NCBI GenBank assembly: GCA_029953675.1
Contig: JAMWBK010000004.1
Span: forward strand, 2,604,001-2,668,000
Length of the DNA: 64,000 nucleotides
From: Rhodosorus marinus
Lineage: Eukaryota > Rhodophyta > Stylonematophyceae > Stylonematales > Stylonemataceae
Reading direction: 5' to 3'
Below the pieces are notes generated by a model. The model searched no databases. It was not told the origin of the DNA and saw only the letters and a program-made list of their open reading frames with translations. The position numbers and the translations under genes are program-made. Of this stretch, positions 10,813 to 25,589 are shown piece after piece. Each line of letters begins with the position of its first letter. Positions within the stretch are counted from its first letter, which is position 1.

Positions 10813-12378
10813 ATGGAAACCCAGTTGGAGGAGGAGGAGAAGCGAATGGAGGGCCATTTGGTTAACTGGCTGAGCGGTGAGGTTGGGGGGAGCTCGATTA
10901 GTCTTGACAAAGATGGCTACGCTGAAGCTTCTTCTTTGGCATCGCTGAGACGATCCCGTAGGATGGGATTTAGCGTCGATATGATTCTCACCGTGGGAAG
11001 GAAGAGCAAGCTGCTGGAGGTGCACGAGAACCAGATTCGGAGGAGTCAGAGGGAAGCGAAAAAATCGGCTATTGTAAAGCTTCTGGAGTTTTGGTTTGGA
11101 GCACACAATTTGAGGCGTGACAAGTTCTTGGGCAAGCTCCTTAGAGAAGCAGCTGATGGTATGGTGTCGGTAGACAAGATCCTCACCTTCAACAAGGTAC
11201 GAAAATCTGTGCTCCCTCAGAGGAATGGCAACGGACTCCATGAACTGTTCTGATTCCGGAAATTTCTCCTTCCTGTACCGCCAGCTGAAAGTTTTGAATT
11301 CGACAAAGGAAGAGCTTTTGTCGGCCATGGAAGCTGTGCCGAGCTTGTTAAAGCTGTCGGAAAATCGTGAGAGAGTGGGCAGAGTCAAGCCGATGGAAGA
11401 GGAACCACTGCCAGAGGGGAATCCGGACCAGAGAACAGTTTACATAGAGACTATTTCACCTGAAACAACACATGAAAAGATCGCGGAGCTTGTGGAGGTA
11501 AGAATAATGGTATCATCTGGGTACATTCCTCAACAGCCCCTGAGTACTAGTCGATGTACGCCGTTTCTTTGTCACTCCTTTAGAAATTTGGAAAGGTTGG
11601 GTATATTTCAATGCCGCGATTCAAGGATGGTACGATTAAGGGCTTTGCCTTTGTTGAGTTTGAGCTAGAATCGTCAGCCAAAGCCTGTGTCGAACAGCGG
11701 ACTCTGAAAACAACTCACGATGAAGAGCTCATCGTCATTTCAAAGCTGCAATGGCTTGCAATGAAGGAGGAGCTCAAATCCGCTAGAAAGGAGAGAAAGG
11801 AGCGTGGAATGCACGCCAAGCAAGTTCAAAACTTTGGATATCCAATCGGAACGTTGGTCAAGGTTGGCGGATTGTCAGAAGCTGTGAAAAGACAGGAGAT
11901 ATATGACGCACTTCAGACAATCACGCCCGTTGCATTCGTGGATTTTAAACGGAGTACTCCGGAGATCTGCTTCGCTCGCTTCTACACAGCTTCATCAGCA
12001 TCAAAAGTTGAGGAGGCATTGAGCGGCGGCAGTTTACAGATAGGTTCTAGAAAAGTTGTCGCGAGAATTTTGACTGGACAGGAGGAAAGTGATCAATGGA
12101 AGATCATCCACAAGCAAACTGAGGAGAAAGAGGAAAAGAAGAAGAAAGGCGGTGGTGATCCGGCAACAAAAGAGGACGGGTCGGGAACAGAAGAACTCCC
12201 GCGTCAGGAACGCGCGTGGAACAAGGATGAAAAGGGCGAAAGGGACTTGGGCGAGTCAGAGGTACGTCTGAACAAAGATGTACAGGGCGATTCCAAAGGT
12301 GTAAAGCGGCCAGCAGAAGAGGACCCAGCTGAGCTCAATGAGAGCAAAAAGAAGAAAACGAAGAAGAGGACTACTTAA
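10813..12378 (+). CDS. LARP7: La-related protein 7 (La motif, RRM, C-terminal xRRM)
   Basis: Three exons (10813-11196, 11285-11497, 11584-12378), introns phase 0, 463 residues. The La motif (about 87-140) shows LLEFWFGAHNLRRDKFL and ends in ILTFNKLKVL across the first intron. RRM1 (about 177-240) has RTVYIETISPE and KGFAFVEFE. The xRRM (about 285-375) carries FVDFKRS followed by LTGQEE and W-KII, which sets LARP7 apart from genuine La. LARP7 proteins bind the 3' end of Pol III RNAs (7SK, telomerase RNA, U6). The tail is Lys/Glu-rich with nuclear-localisation-like clusters. The ATG at 10813 is the first in frame. A nuclear RNP role is inferred from the family. Confidence 0.88.
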
Positions 12379-12564
12379 CACCGGGAGAAAAGAACAGCGG
12401 TCCGTGAGCTCACTATGTTTCTCGCCTGCTGGAGACCCGTTAACGATAGGTGTGACGGCTCTCATGTATCATAACTAAAGATGAAGTGAAACACTAGAGG
12501 GAAGCTGCCTTGTTGGGATCGAAGCTCTTATTCCTCATCTGGACACACAACTTATCTCATTTTA

Positions 12565-16127
<3,563 letters not shown>

Positions 16128-17160
16128 ATGGTGGGCTTCGTGGGCAGTGGATTGGGGTTGAGTCGGGTTGGGTCGACAAAGTTGGATTCGAGTCAGTGTC
16201 GGAGTAGGGTGCCGCGCAAGCTCGGTAGAAATGGATCGTGGGTGAGGATGTCTGCTGAGACGGTTCTCGAGGAGGAGGTGGATCCAGGAGTTGTGGAGGT
16301 GAGCTTGCTTTCTTTCTTATGATCAAATTTTTTGAAGATTTTACTCGAGGAGTATTCCCCCAGCTATCCACTGACTTTGTTAAGTCAGACCGCTAGATAT
16401 CTCTCCCTTTTCATACCTTCTGGAGAAGGAGAGAAGCCTAGCAATCCTCGTCGATGAAGCCAGTGGATAACTGTTGGCATATGCTATCGAGATCAGCAGC
16501 GGTGTACTTACGAGGTCTGAACATGTTCATGAAACAGGGAACGGGTTTGTCAATTGTTAAGTATCCTCATCCTGTCTTGCGGAGAGACAACGAAGAAGTC
16601 ACTCTGTTCGATGACGAATTGGCAAAGCTTGCTCGGAACATGTTCAAGGTGATGTACGCAAGTAAAGGTGTGGGACTTGCGGCTCCACAGGTACGTCTGA
16701 GCTCTGTTTGACGTGCCCTTCCGTTCGGAAACGGATGATTTCGCAATTCTAAGGCTTTCACCTTTTCGTGCTACCCCAGGTCGCAAAGAACATTCGCCTA
16801 ATGGTGTTTAACGCCGAGGGAAGCGAGAAGGCTTGGCTTCAAGAGACTGTTTTGGTGAATCCCAAAATTGTTTCGACCTCGGAGAAAATGAGCACTGAGC
16901 CGGAGGCTTGCCTGTCTTTCCCTGGAATGGGCGGACCTGTGAAGAGACACCACTGGATCAAGGTCGAGGCAAAAACGCTAAAGGGAAAGAACTTCAAAAT
17001 GAAGTTCACAGATTGGAAGGCTAGAATCTTTCAGCATGAATATGACCATTTAGAAGGCACCGTGTACATAGACCATCTTGCCAAAGAGCATCGAGCAGAA
17101 GTTCAGCCGGTGCTGGACGGCCTTATTAAGGCGTTCGATGGGGATGAGCCAATGCTCTAA
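16128..17160 (+). CDS. PDF: Peptide deformylase, plastid type (PDF1B-like)
   Basis: Three exons (16128-16298, 16538-16690, 16780-17160), introns phase 0, 234 residues. MVGFVGSGLGLS plus a basic stretch is a plastid transit peptide. All three catalytic motifs are present: GVGLAAPQ (101-108), EACLSFPG (metal ligand Cys152) and QHEYDH (His194, Glu195, His198). The enzyme removes the N-formyl group from plastid-made proteins. Motif 2 reads EACLS instead of the usual EGCLS, a Gly-to-Ala change next to the metal-binding cysteine. An in-frame ATG four codons earlier (16116) is possible, but MVGFV fits the leader type of THF1. The stop is only 70 bp from that of the convergent lyase gene. Confidence 0.93.
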
Positions 17161-17230
17161 GGAGCCAGACAAAAATTCGTACAGGACAGTATTTCCTTTA
17201 AATTAGAAATCTTATGATACTCTTCAGCGA

Positions 17231-18849
17231 CTAGCTAGCAACTGTGGAATGGCTACAGAGGATTTGAAAGCCCTTATCCAGATCTTCCATGAGGTCCAGC
17301 GGGTCCTCAAGACCGATAGACAACCTCAGTGTTTCTCCCAACTCAGCTCCATAATCCCAGTTTGGCAGTTCCGTGATGGAAATAAGACTGTTTAACCCAC
17401 CCCATGAGAATCCGAGGGAGAAAAGCTTCAGACTTTCAACCATGGACACCACCGCAGCGTGTTCAAAGCTGCGCAGTTGAAATCCGAACAGAACAGAAGA
17501 ACCAGAAAAATCTCTTCGGAATAGTTCATTCTGGGGATGCGACTTCAGCGCCGGATGCATGACCCTCGCAACCTGTATGTTGCACAGTGCGGGTTGGAAT
17601 TTGATAAAGACCGAGGATTAGAAACGGTGGAGAGTGAAACATGCTTGTGACAATACAGCACCTGCAGGCTTACCTCAGTTCTAGATTCCAACCATTCCGC
17701 GATTCGTAGAGCTGATTCGGCTTGATGCTTCATGCGGATGCCAAGAGTTCTAAGTCCTCTTAGTGCATTGTAGCAGTCATCTGGTCCTGGGGGGCACCCG
17801 AGGTCCGTCACCATTTCCTTAACTTTTCGATACGTCTGCTCATCTTTCGCACTTATCAAGCCGAGGATGAGGTCGGAATGGCCTCCAATTAATTTCGATG
17901 CTGCGTTAGTGACGACATCGCAGCCCAGATCGTGTGGTTTGAATATACTTCCGCCCCAGCTATTGTCACAGACCACAACTGCTCCTGCCTGCTCAGGGTT
18001 TCCCAAACGGGTAGGGTCTCAGCGAAATGCGTCTGCCATTCTATTGCGATCCGTTTGTTCTAGAGGATCCATAGACCTCTTGCTGCCTCGTTCCGTACGT
18101 ACCTCATGAGCACTTTGCACAATCATAGCGACGTCGGAGAGTACGAAGGAGTTGGACGTAGGGGTTTCAACGTACACAGCCTTCGTATTGGCCTGGATGA
18201 GCTTCGCGAACTCTCTAGCACTGATGTCAGGCGGGTAGTAGGTTACCTCCACGCAGAACTTTTTCAGAATTCGCTTCGAGAATAGCTTCGTCGGATAGTA
18301 CGCCCCATCTGTCATGAGAATATGGTCGCCGGCTTCGACGAACGCCATCAGCGCAGCGTTGTTAGATGCAAGACCTGAGGAAGTGGCAACCGCAGAGTAA
18401 CCCCCTTCGATGATTGCGAATGCCTCTTCAAGAGCGAAAGAAGTAGGATTCCCATGAATTCCTATACAGGGTTGAATGCGGAGTGGGAACCAACTACGAG
18501 AATTTAGTCCCGAAGCGCGTCAGAGAAACTTCTGAAGAGGGCTCAAACCCCGATCATATATACCGTAGAGCATGCCGGTGAACGCAATGTCCGACATAGA
18601 GTAATCCAGCGATGCGACGGACTTGAAAGTAACGGTTGAGTTGTGGTACACGGGTACGTTCAGTACAGATCTTCCCAAGGGGTCCGTAGTCCATGTCTCA
18701 TTGTGAAAAGCAGCCCGAACCATCTGCGTGTCCCGTCTCAGAGATTTGACCTCGTCGTCCACAACTCCTCTTCTATGCATCTTGATGTTGGGATGCTCGA
18801 GGATAGTCTCCTCATCAACTCCATCGATGATATTTCTATTCTCTGCCAT
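17231..18849 (-). CDS. metC: Cystathionine beta-lyase (MetC type), copy without leader
   Basis: Four exons (18849-18564, 18461-18103, 17988-17674, 17572-17231), 433 residues. A PLP enzyme of the Cys/Met-metabolism family. It has YGIHGNPTS, the PLP aspartate in VVVCDNSWGG, and the Schiff-base lysine in NAASKLIGGHSD (about Lys247). The FSLGFSWGG segment near the end resembles the bacterial MetC branch. The expected reaction is cleavage of cystathionine to homocysteine, pyruvate and ammonia. The ATG at 18849 starts immediately before the conserved region, with no MAFV leader, so it may be cytosolic unless a leader exon was missed. Introns 2 and 3 sit at the same positions as in the neighbouring paralogue; intron 1 is unique. 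Confidence 0.9.
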
Positions 18850-20174
18850 CTTCCTTTGAGAGCAGTCGTATCCTACGATATGTTCGCTATTGTCACAAGT
18901 ACGTCTGCTCCAGTTCTAGACGTTTAGCAACCCGAGCGAGGCCCTCAACGCTTACTAGGTTGCCAGTCCCAAATCACCGTCGCTACTATAATGGCTGGCA
19001 ATGGTCCCCGACTGGGATCTTCAGACCCTGTTTTGGGGTCATCCATCCCATGAAGGCTCGAAAGTGTTAGGTCAACGTCCCACTCTACACGCATTGGAGC
19101 GGGAACGGCCAGGAGCTGATGAGAAAGCTCGTCATTAATACGAAAAGACAAACTGAGCACAGGACAGATTTGGGAAGAGCGGTGAATTTGCAGAAACCTG
19201 TAGCCCGCAGCTTTAGTCCGTATGTGGTCCTTAGGAAGGATGTATAAGGTGGCACTTAGACAACGGTTCGTTGATCTGGCTCAGTTGAAACTACTAAGAC
19301 AATTAAGGCGCATAGTAAAACATGCACATGCTCGTTGAGAAAGCACAGCTGCAGTCAAGGATAGCTGCCCTATTAGATACCATGCTATCGTTCGCGTACG
19401 CACTTGGTCAACAGAAGTGTGAGGACTCAGTTGCTGGCTTACCTCCACTATCGGCGGGGTCCAACCTGTTCAGATACGAGAGTAATCTTTGCCCGGGATA
19501 GGATGAGGGTTCAGCGCTTACTATGACGGAATACGAGGACAACGACAGCGCTCATGTAGGTTCTCGCGAGTCGAGATGAGATCAAGATCGCAATTTTCTC
19601 TGGGTTCGTACTCAGCAAACGCCTGCTGACAGACGGCATTCATATTGGTCAACACTACCGATGTTGTTGATATGCGGGTTTTTCTATCATCGAGACTGCT
19701 TTTCGTTTACCAGTGCCTTCAGAGCCTCCTCCCTGAAGCTGAACCCTTCGGTAGTTAACAAAACGCAGTTGCCGCTCCATACCAAACACACGATTGAATT
19801 TATATATAACAAAACGATATGGTCCATGCATGGGGAAAAAAATCTTCTAAAGCACCGGCTTGGATTGTATATTTCAAGTAAAAATATTCGATCGGGCAGT
19901 AGGGTCAACGCTATTCAGGATATTGAGTATTGTAAAGTAAATCAACTTCTCGAGAGCTCTAACATAGCTCGCTTGTGCCCTACATGGCTGATGAATGGAA
20001 GGCTTTCTGCTCCTTCCCCTGGGTGCGAACGAGATTGATGCCCTGTTTCCACGTTAGGAACAGAGTTTCTACCTCCCTACTACCCACTCAGGCAATTCCT
20101 TGCGCAGGAGAAGCCAGTCATTCATCGACCGGAGGAGCTTGAAAGTACAGATACCTTCCGAGATTTTGTGGGCA
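18850..20174. other. Spacer between the two lyase paralogues
   Basis: About 1.3 kb. A 70-codon open stretch on the minus strand (18945-19160) follows a plausible acceptor and reads like coding sequence, but it lacks an ATG and no family is recognised; it could be an exon of an unresolved or decayed gene. The remainder shows nothing. Confidence 0.3.
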
Positions 20175-21732
20175 CTAATCAGCTGCGTTGAGTCTCTTGA
20201 AACCTTCCTCAATATCGGCAATGAGATCTTCCACAGACTCAAGTCCAATGTTTAACCTCAGTGTCGGTCCTAATCCTTCTCCATAGTCCCAATATTCAAC
20301 CGACCTAACGTTATTGATCTTGGTTGGCATGACGATGCTCTCATAACCCCCCCACGAAAAGCCAATGGCAAATATTTTCATGTTGTCAATCATGGATTCC
20401 ACAGCCTTCTCGGAATATGGTTTCAACTGGAAGCCGAAGAGTCCGGTCCCTCCTGTGAAGTCACGTTTGAATAAGTCATGCTGCGGATGAGAAGGCAAGC
20501 CCGGGTGCATCACTCTCGCAACCTATGCTCACCATCAACGGAAGTGCACGTTCGTCAGCTATGGAAAACTTCCGGCGACCTCGAGGAGGGATTCCCATAT
20601 CACTTACCTCTGGTCTTTCCTCAAGCCACTGAGCAATTTGCAACGTCGCTACGTCATGCTGACGCAGACGAACACCGAGCGTTCTAAGCCCTCGCAGGGC
20701 CAGATAACAATCATCGGGCCCCGGCGGGCAGCCCAGTTCCCTGACCGAATTTTTCACCTTCCGATAAAGTGTTTCATCCTTCGCGCTGATCAAACCGAGC
20801 ATTATATCCGAGTGTCCACCAATGTACTTCGTCGCCGCGTTGATCGTGACGTCACACCCCATTTCATGGGATTTGAACACAAGCGGGCCCCAAGTATTGT
20901 CACAAAGAACAACAGCTCCAGCCTAGTAAAACAGTAGAAGAAGCGCAACATCAGTGAAGCATTCGACGAAAAGATGCAGAATCTATCGCCCAGCATAGGA
21001 TGGTAAGGTTCGTACATCGTGCGCAACTTTGGCCAACGCAGGGATGTCCATGATCTCAAAAGAAAGCGAAGAAGGGCTTTCCACGAACACGATCTTGGTA
21101 TTTGGTCGAATCTCTTTGGCCAGCTCGTCCGGTGTGATTAGTGGGGACACGTATGTGGTCTCCACTTTAAATCTCTTCAGAAATCCGTTGCAGAACTCTC
21201 TTGTTGGGTCGTAGCACCCATCAGTAACTATCAGATGATCTCCGGACTCCACGAACGCGAGAATAGCGGCATTGTTTGCAGCGACTCCTGAGCCCGTGGC
21301 GCAAGCAGCGTATCCACCTTCAATCACCGCGAACGCCTCCTCAAGTGCCCACGAGGTGGGATTGCCATGACGGCCGTACCACATTCCAGTGAAAGGCCAG
21401 TCGCTCGCGGCATACTTGTACGCCGCTGTCGTCTTGAAAAGAACTGTTGAGTTGTGATAAACAGGGGGATTCACCACCGTCCTCTGCAGCGGATCAGTAC
21501 TCCATTCCTCTGGATGGGATCCACCCTTCACAACCTTCGTGTCCTCCCCATATTTCTGCACGTCATCGTCTAGTATGCCCTGTCGGTGGAACTTTACGTT
21601 GGGATGCTTCTCGATCTCCTCAATCGGTACGCCCTGGACAACACCATCCTCGGACTTCATCCGAACACTACGGTGCTGGTTCCTTCGCGAGTGGAAATTA
21701 GACGCTGGTAGAGAACAGGGAACAAAAGCCAT
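20175..21732 (-). CDS. metC: Cystathionine beta-lyase (MetC type), plastid-targeted copy
   Basis: Three exons (21732-21016, 20922-20608, 20522-20175), introns phase 0, 459 residues. MAFVPCSLPASNFHSRR is a classic red-algal/glaucophyte plastid leader, followed by the same enzyme as the downstream gene: YGRHGNPTS, VVLCDNTWG and the PLP lysine in NAATKYIGGHSD (about Lys271). The plastid is where methionine synthesis normally uses this enzyme. The second exon is 315 nt, identical in length to exon 3 of the neighbour, and both shared introns fall at the same codons, so the pair arose by tandem duplication. The intron at YG/IHGNP of the neighbour is absent here. Confidence 0.93.
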
Positions 21733-23456
21733 CTGGTTTGTCCAAGCTGCTAGTAGCTCGCTGCCAGGTGTTACGTATCCCCTGTCGATTCAGGACCTTG
21801 TCAAACCCACCGCTACGATCCTGTGGTACTCCTTCACGGGTTTCTAGTCGTGTCGCGTATTCTGATCTTCGATCAACAAAGAAATACTCCGTATTCTCCA
21901 GCCTCGTCCCGATCAGCGTCCCAGATATGTCAATTATCAATCACCTTTGCGGTCGATTCCAGATTTACATCCGAGCCATCATCAGGAAAAGGGGGAACAG
22001 TGGAGTCAGGGTATGAACGGCTTGAGCGTTCTTGACGTTGCTTCGAATATATAGTACGTCAAGAAAGCTCAAGTCGATTGTAAATCGGGGTGTTTTTTAC
22101 GATCCGGATAACTCTCAGGCGCATCAAGCACTCGGGGCATTGCCAACCCTCCATCCGCAGAGAAGCTGGTATCGAACACTTCCAGGACACTCACAGGTCC
22201 CTCACAGGTCCGCGGGCGGCAACTGTGGCTGAAGCTGTAGAAGGCACACGACTATGGGGAAATTCACGACGAAGCTCCGCACGTTCTCTGAAGCAGGACT
22301 ATGAGAAGTCGAATGTCGGGCTGATTCCCTTAGAACATATTCGTTCATCTTGAGGACTTCACTTTGCAGCTCTTGCAAGTGGTGGGTTGAGAAGGACCCT
22401 ATCCCTGCCGAAATAGAGCTTAGAGTACTCAACCTTCTTACGAGGGATCTACCGAAGCTGAAGGCAAGTGCCCTACCTCAGCCGGTCGCCCCGTAGCGAA
22501 GTTTAATAATTTAGGACGAATAGGACTTCTTTACGTACATTTAGATAAACTCCTGCTAAATATGGTTCTATCCAACCCAGGTAGTCGTTCTTGCCGCAGT
22601 ACGACGCTAAACTTTGAATCCGCTGTCCTATTGTCTTCGTACAAGAGCATTGCTTGTACTCAGATGCATCACTAGCCAACTTACTCAAAAACCGCAATCG
22701 ACAAAAACGTGTCATATATTGAATATATTTAAGAGCAGGGGAATGTGGGAAACGCAAATATACCAGATAAACGATACTAGTATTGTTTCGTAAATATAGC
22801 TTTTTCATTTCGAAGAAAAATTCCGGTCAAGTCTCATGTTGGACTACAAGAGCCTAAATTAAGATCAACGGATCTTTTGTTCTAGATGTTCTACGGAAAT
22901 ATGCAGTACCATTTGTAAAACGTCCTTAGAACTAGAACTACTCTCTCCAATGAACGTGCGGCGACAATCCTATGCTTACTACCATTGGCTAAAATTCTCA
23001 ATCACTATTGTAATGTTGACTGATATCGGAATTATAGGACAATGCGGGGCTATGGTCCCGTCGTCGGTGTCGACGGGAAAAAGGTTTGCTATTTCATCCA
23101 TTATTCTTCAAATGGTGTTCTTATTTTTCGTGAATCTTTTCCTCTACATGAGGATGTTCGTTTTTTAGTAATTTTAGAGCGGTTTTGGGAGTCGTCAACT
23201 ATTGTCGCTTTTGAGGTGAAACTCTTCTTTCCATTTTTATTTTTTTTTTGAGTTTTGCGGAAGGTGAGGATGTGACGGCGGGGAAAAGGGAAGGGAATGA
23301 GGAGGGGAGAGTTCGGGCTGGTGTTGGTGAGGGGGAGGGCGGGGAAGGATTGAAGGCTTGGTGTGTTTAGTTTCTTCTTCTTTTGTGTGAAGAAGGGTTT
23401 TCGCCTCTTTTTTGTCGTACGAGTATTTCTGTGGTAATTTTTTTATTTCAATCGAG
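21733..23456. other. Spacer upstream of eS19
   Basis: About 1.7 kb between divergent genes. 22500-23050 is AT-rich. A G/A-rich tract at 23258-23345 precedes the eS19 ATG. No further gene recognised. Confidence 0.4.
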
Positions 23457-24242
23457 ATGCAGAGATCGATTACTGGGTTTACGGTAAAGGATGTCGCTCC
23501 TGCGGACTTCGTTTCGGCTTATTCGGCTCATTTGAAGACCCAGGAAGACTTTGAATTGCCGAAGTGGGTGGATATCGCGAAGACGGGAACACACAAGGAG
23601 TTGGCTCCGTACGATCCGGATTGGTTTTACGTTCGAGTTGGTAAGTACTTTTGCTTCATGGAGTGGCCTTTGGGTGGTTGGATTATTGCCTGCTTCTCTT
23701 GGATGGGAGTAGTAATATGTACGAGAGGGAGGGAGTACAATCCCACGGATTGTTTTTCATTTATGCGTGCTTGGAATGCCCGCAGCAGAATGAAAAGTAG
23801 CCAAAGTGGTGCAGTCTTCTGACGTCGTGCTTGTTTGTTTTCTTCGATGAACAGCTTCCCTGGCGAGAAAGGTCTACTTGAGACAAGGTACCGGAGTTGG
23901 CGCATACCGAAAGGTTTACGGTGGGAGCAAGAGCAACGGAACACGCCCGTCGCACTTTAGAAAGGCCTCCGGTGGGGTTATTCGAGCTGGCCTCAAGCAG
24001 CTCGAGAAGCTTGGAATTATTGAGAAGCATCCTAATGGGTAAGGAACGATCTCTTGCGAGCGTTGGCACTTAATAATTTTACCGAAAATTGATATATGCG
24101 TTGATATCTAATCTGCTTCTTGCCTCCGGTGTTTTTACTGTGTAGTGGTAGAAGAGTGACGAGAAAGGGACAAGTGGAGATGGATACCAAGGCCAGTGAA
24201 ATTCTTGCAACCCAGATCGAGGCCACGGGCGGTGCAGAATAA
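23457..24242 (+). CDS. RPS19: 40S ribosomal protein eS19
   Basis: Three exons (23457-23640, 23855-24038, 24146-24242), 154 residues. It aligns by eye over its whole length with eukaryotic/archaeal S19e: [58 protein letters not shown] and the terminal GRRVTRKGQ segment. It is part of the 40S head and needed for 18S rRNA maturation. The length is normal for the family. An intron close to the middle of a ribosomal protein gene is common in eukaryotes. Confidence 0.96.
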
Positions 24243-24527
24243 TTGAATATGAATTGAATGTCCGAAGGATAACACCATGTGTTTAGATCGGTGTATTGCT
24301 GTTCCGAGAAACTACTACTACTAAAAAGAGGTGATTTGATTTTTTTCTTAAGATGAATGGACTGGAGAAGAGTAGACTGAGCATGACGACGTCCGCTGGG
24401 TGGTTTTTTCGCCGGCACTTCTGTTACGGATCGTTCTTGAGGGTCAGTCAACAGAGTCCACTTTAGTACTAGTGCAAAAGGGGAACACCTCTAGACAGCT
24501 TCGGAAGCGAATTCATGTTTAGTTGTT

Positions 24528-25589
24528 TTAGTTTCGTGAAGACAAAGTTTTCCTCGGGAGCTCAGTGAAAACTGAGTCAATTTTTGCTCTCAGTTTCCTC
24601 TGCATGTGACGAGTCCAGTCAATTTCCTCCTGTATATGCTTGTTCGCTAGTTGCATGGATTCAATCTTCATGGCACTCATCAGGCAATCGAACAACGCCG
24701 CCAGCGAGTTTTCAGTTCCAACGGCTGGATCATCCTCGAAAGCGCTTCGACGAGTGCGCTTGCGAGGTGACGGCGGGCTATCTCCATTCGCTCCGTCCGA
24801 TTCGAGAGGTGGTTTGCTCTCTGTATCCCCAGCTGAACCCGGATTTTCCACTCCATGCTGAATATTCATGCGACTAAGCATGAGGTTTAATACATTAGGG
24901 GAGCCCTCATGGCTCCTATCGAATACGTACTGCAAGCTAGCGTCCCCGGCAGTGAAATCGGCGAACTTTGACGGATCGTTCTTGAATTTGCTCGCCCACA
25001 TGGAGTATGCGCGTCCAAACCTTGCTTTGATCTCGTTGAACTTCTTCCTGAGCACTGCCCCGGATCGGTGGTATCTCACATTTCTCCCATGAACCTCCGG
25101 ATGAGCCTTATGAAATGCGGCCGGTGGCGGCGGAGTAAAGTTTCCATCGTTGAAAGTGGAAGGAATCTGTTCTTCCCAGGGGCCAGGTGCAGTTGAGTCC
25201 CGCTTTCCTCTCTTGCTTGGTAAAAGCTTATCTACGTTGAGCTTAGAAACGATCCTGGACAAAACCTCAACCAGCCTTGCGAAATCGCAGGCAGAGAAAT
25301 TCGGCTCCCTGTTGCTTGGTTCCACACCCTCTGGAACTTGTTCCGAAATTCTTGATAGCCTTAGTATCAGCTCGTCTTTCCTACCCCTGATCGCGAGACC
25401 TTTCTCTTTGCATCTACTCCGAAGCTCTCTTATAGACAGGCCTTCGATTACATCCGATGGCCCATCCTCACCGCGGTCGTCTGACGACTCCTTGTTCTCC
25501 GGCGTAGATTCATCATCCTCATTCTCATTCGGTTCTTCAAGACTCTGTTCGGTGTTGCTTCCATTCTTGTCAGCAACACCATCGCCCAT
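24528..25589 (-). CDS. SAP-domain protein, probably nuclear
   Basis: Single exon, 353 residues from the ATG at 25589. An acidic Asp/Glu/Ser-rich N-terminus (1-48) is followed by a SAP motif (about 49-82: IEGLSIRELRSRCKEKGL, then KDELILRL), which binds AT-rich DNA or RNA in nuclear scaffold and repair proteins. The middle (150-220) is basic and Pro-rich. A basic cluster PRKRTRR near residue 280 looks like a nuclear localisation signal, and the C-terminus is helical. No catalytic domain is recognised. It is convergent with eS19. Function beyond nucleic-acid binding is unknown. Confidence 0.75.
   Translation of the reverse strand: MGDGVADKNGSNTEQSLEEPNENEDDESTPENKESSDDRGEDGPSDVIEGLSIRELRSRCKEKGLAIRGRKDELILRLSRISEQVPEGVEPSNREPNFSACDFARLVEVLSRIVSKLNVDKLLPSKRGKRDSTAPGPWEEQIPSTFNDGNFTPPPPAAFHKAHPEVHGRNVRYHRSGAVLRKKFNEIKARFGRAYSMWASKFKNDPSKFADFTAGDASLQYVFDRSHEGSPNVLNLMLSRMNIQHGVENPGSAGDTESKPPLESDGANGDSPPSPRKRTRRSAFEDDPAVGTENSLAALFDCLMSAMKIESMQLANKHIQEEIDWTRHMQRKLRAKIDSVFTELPRKTLSSRN

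Noticed and set aside
10687-11388. 233-codon open frame on the minus strand
   Set aside because: Antisense to the first two LARP7 exons, which carry a clear La motif; the antisense product is low-complexity Ser/Leu.
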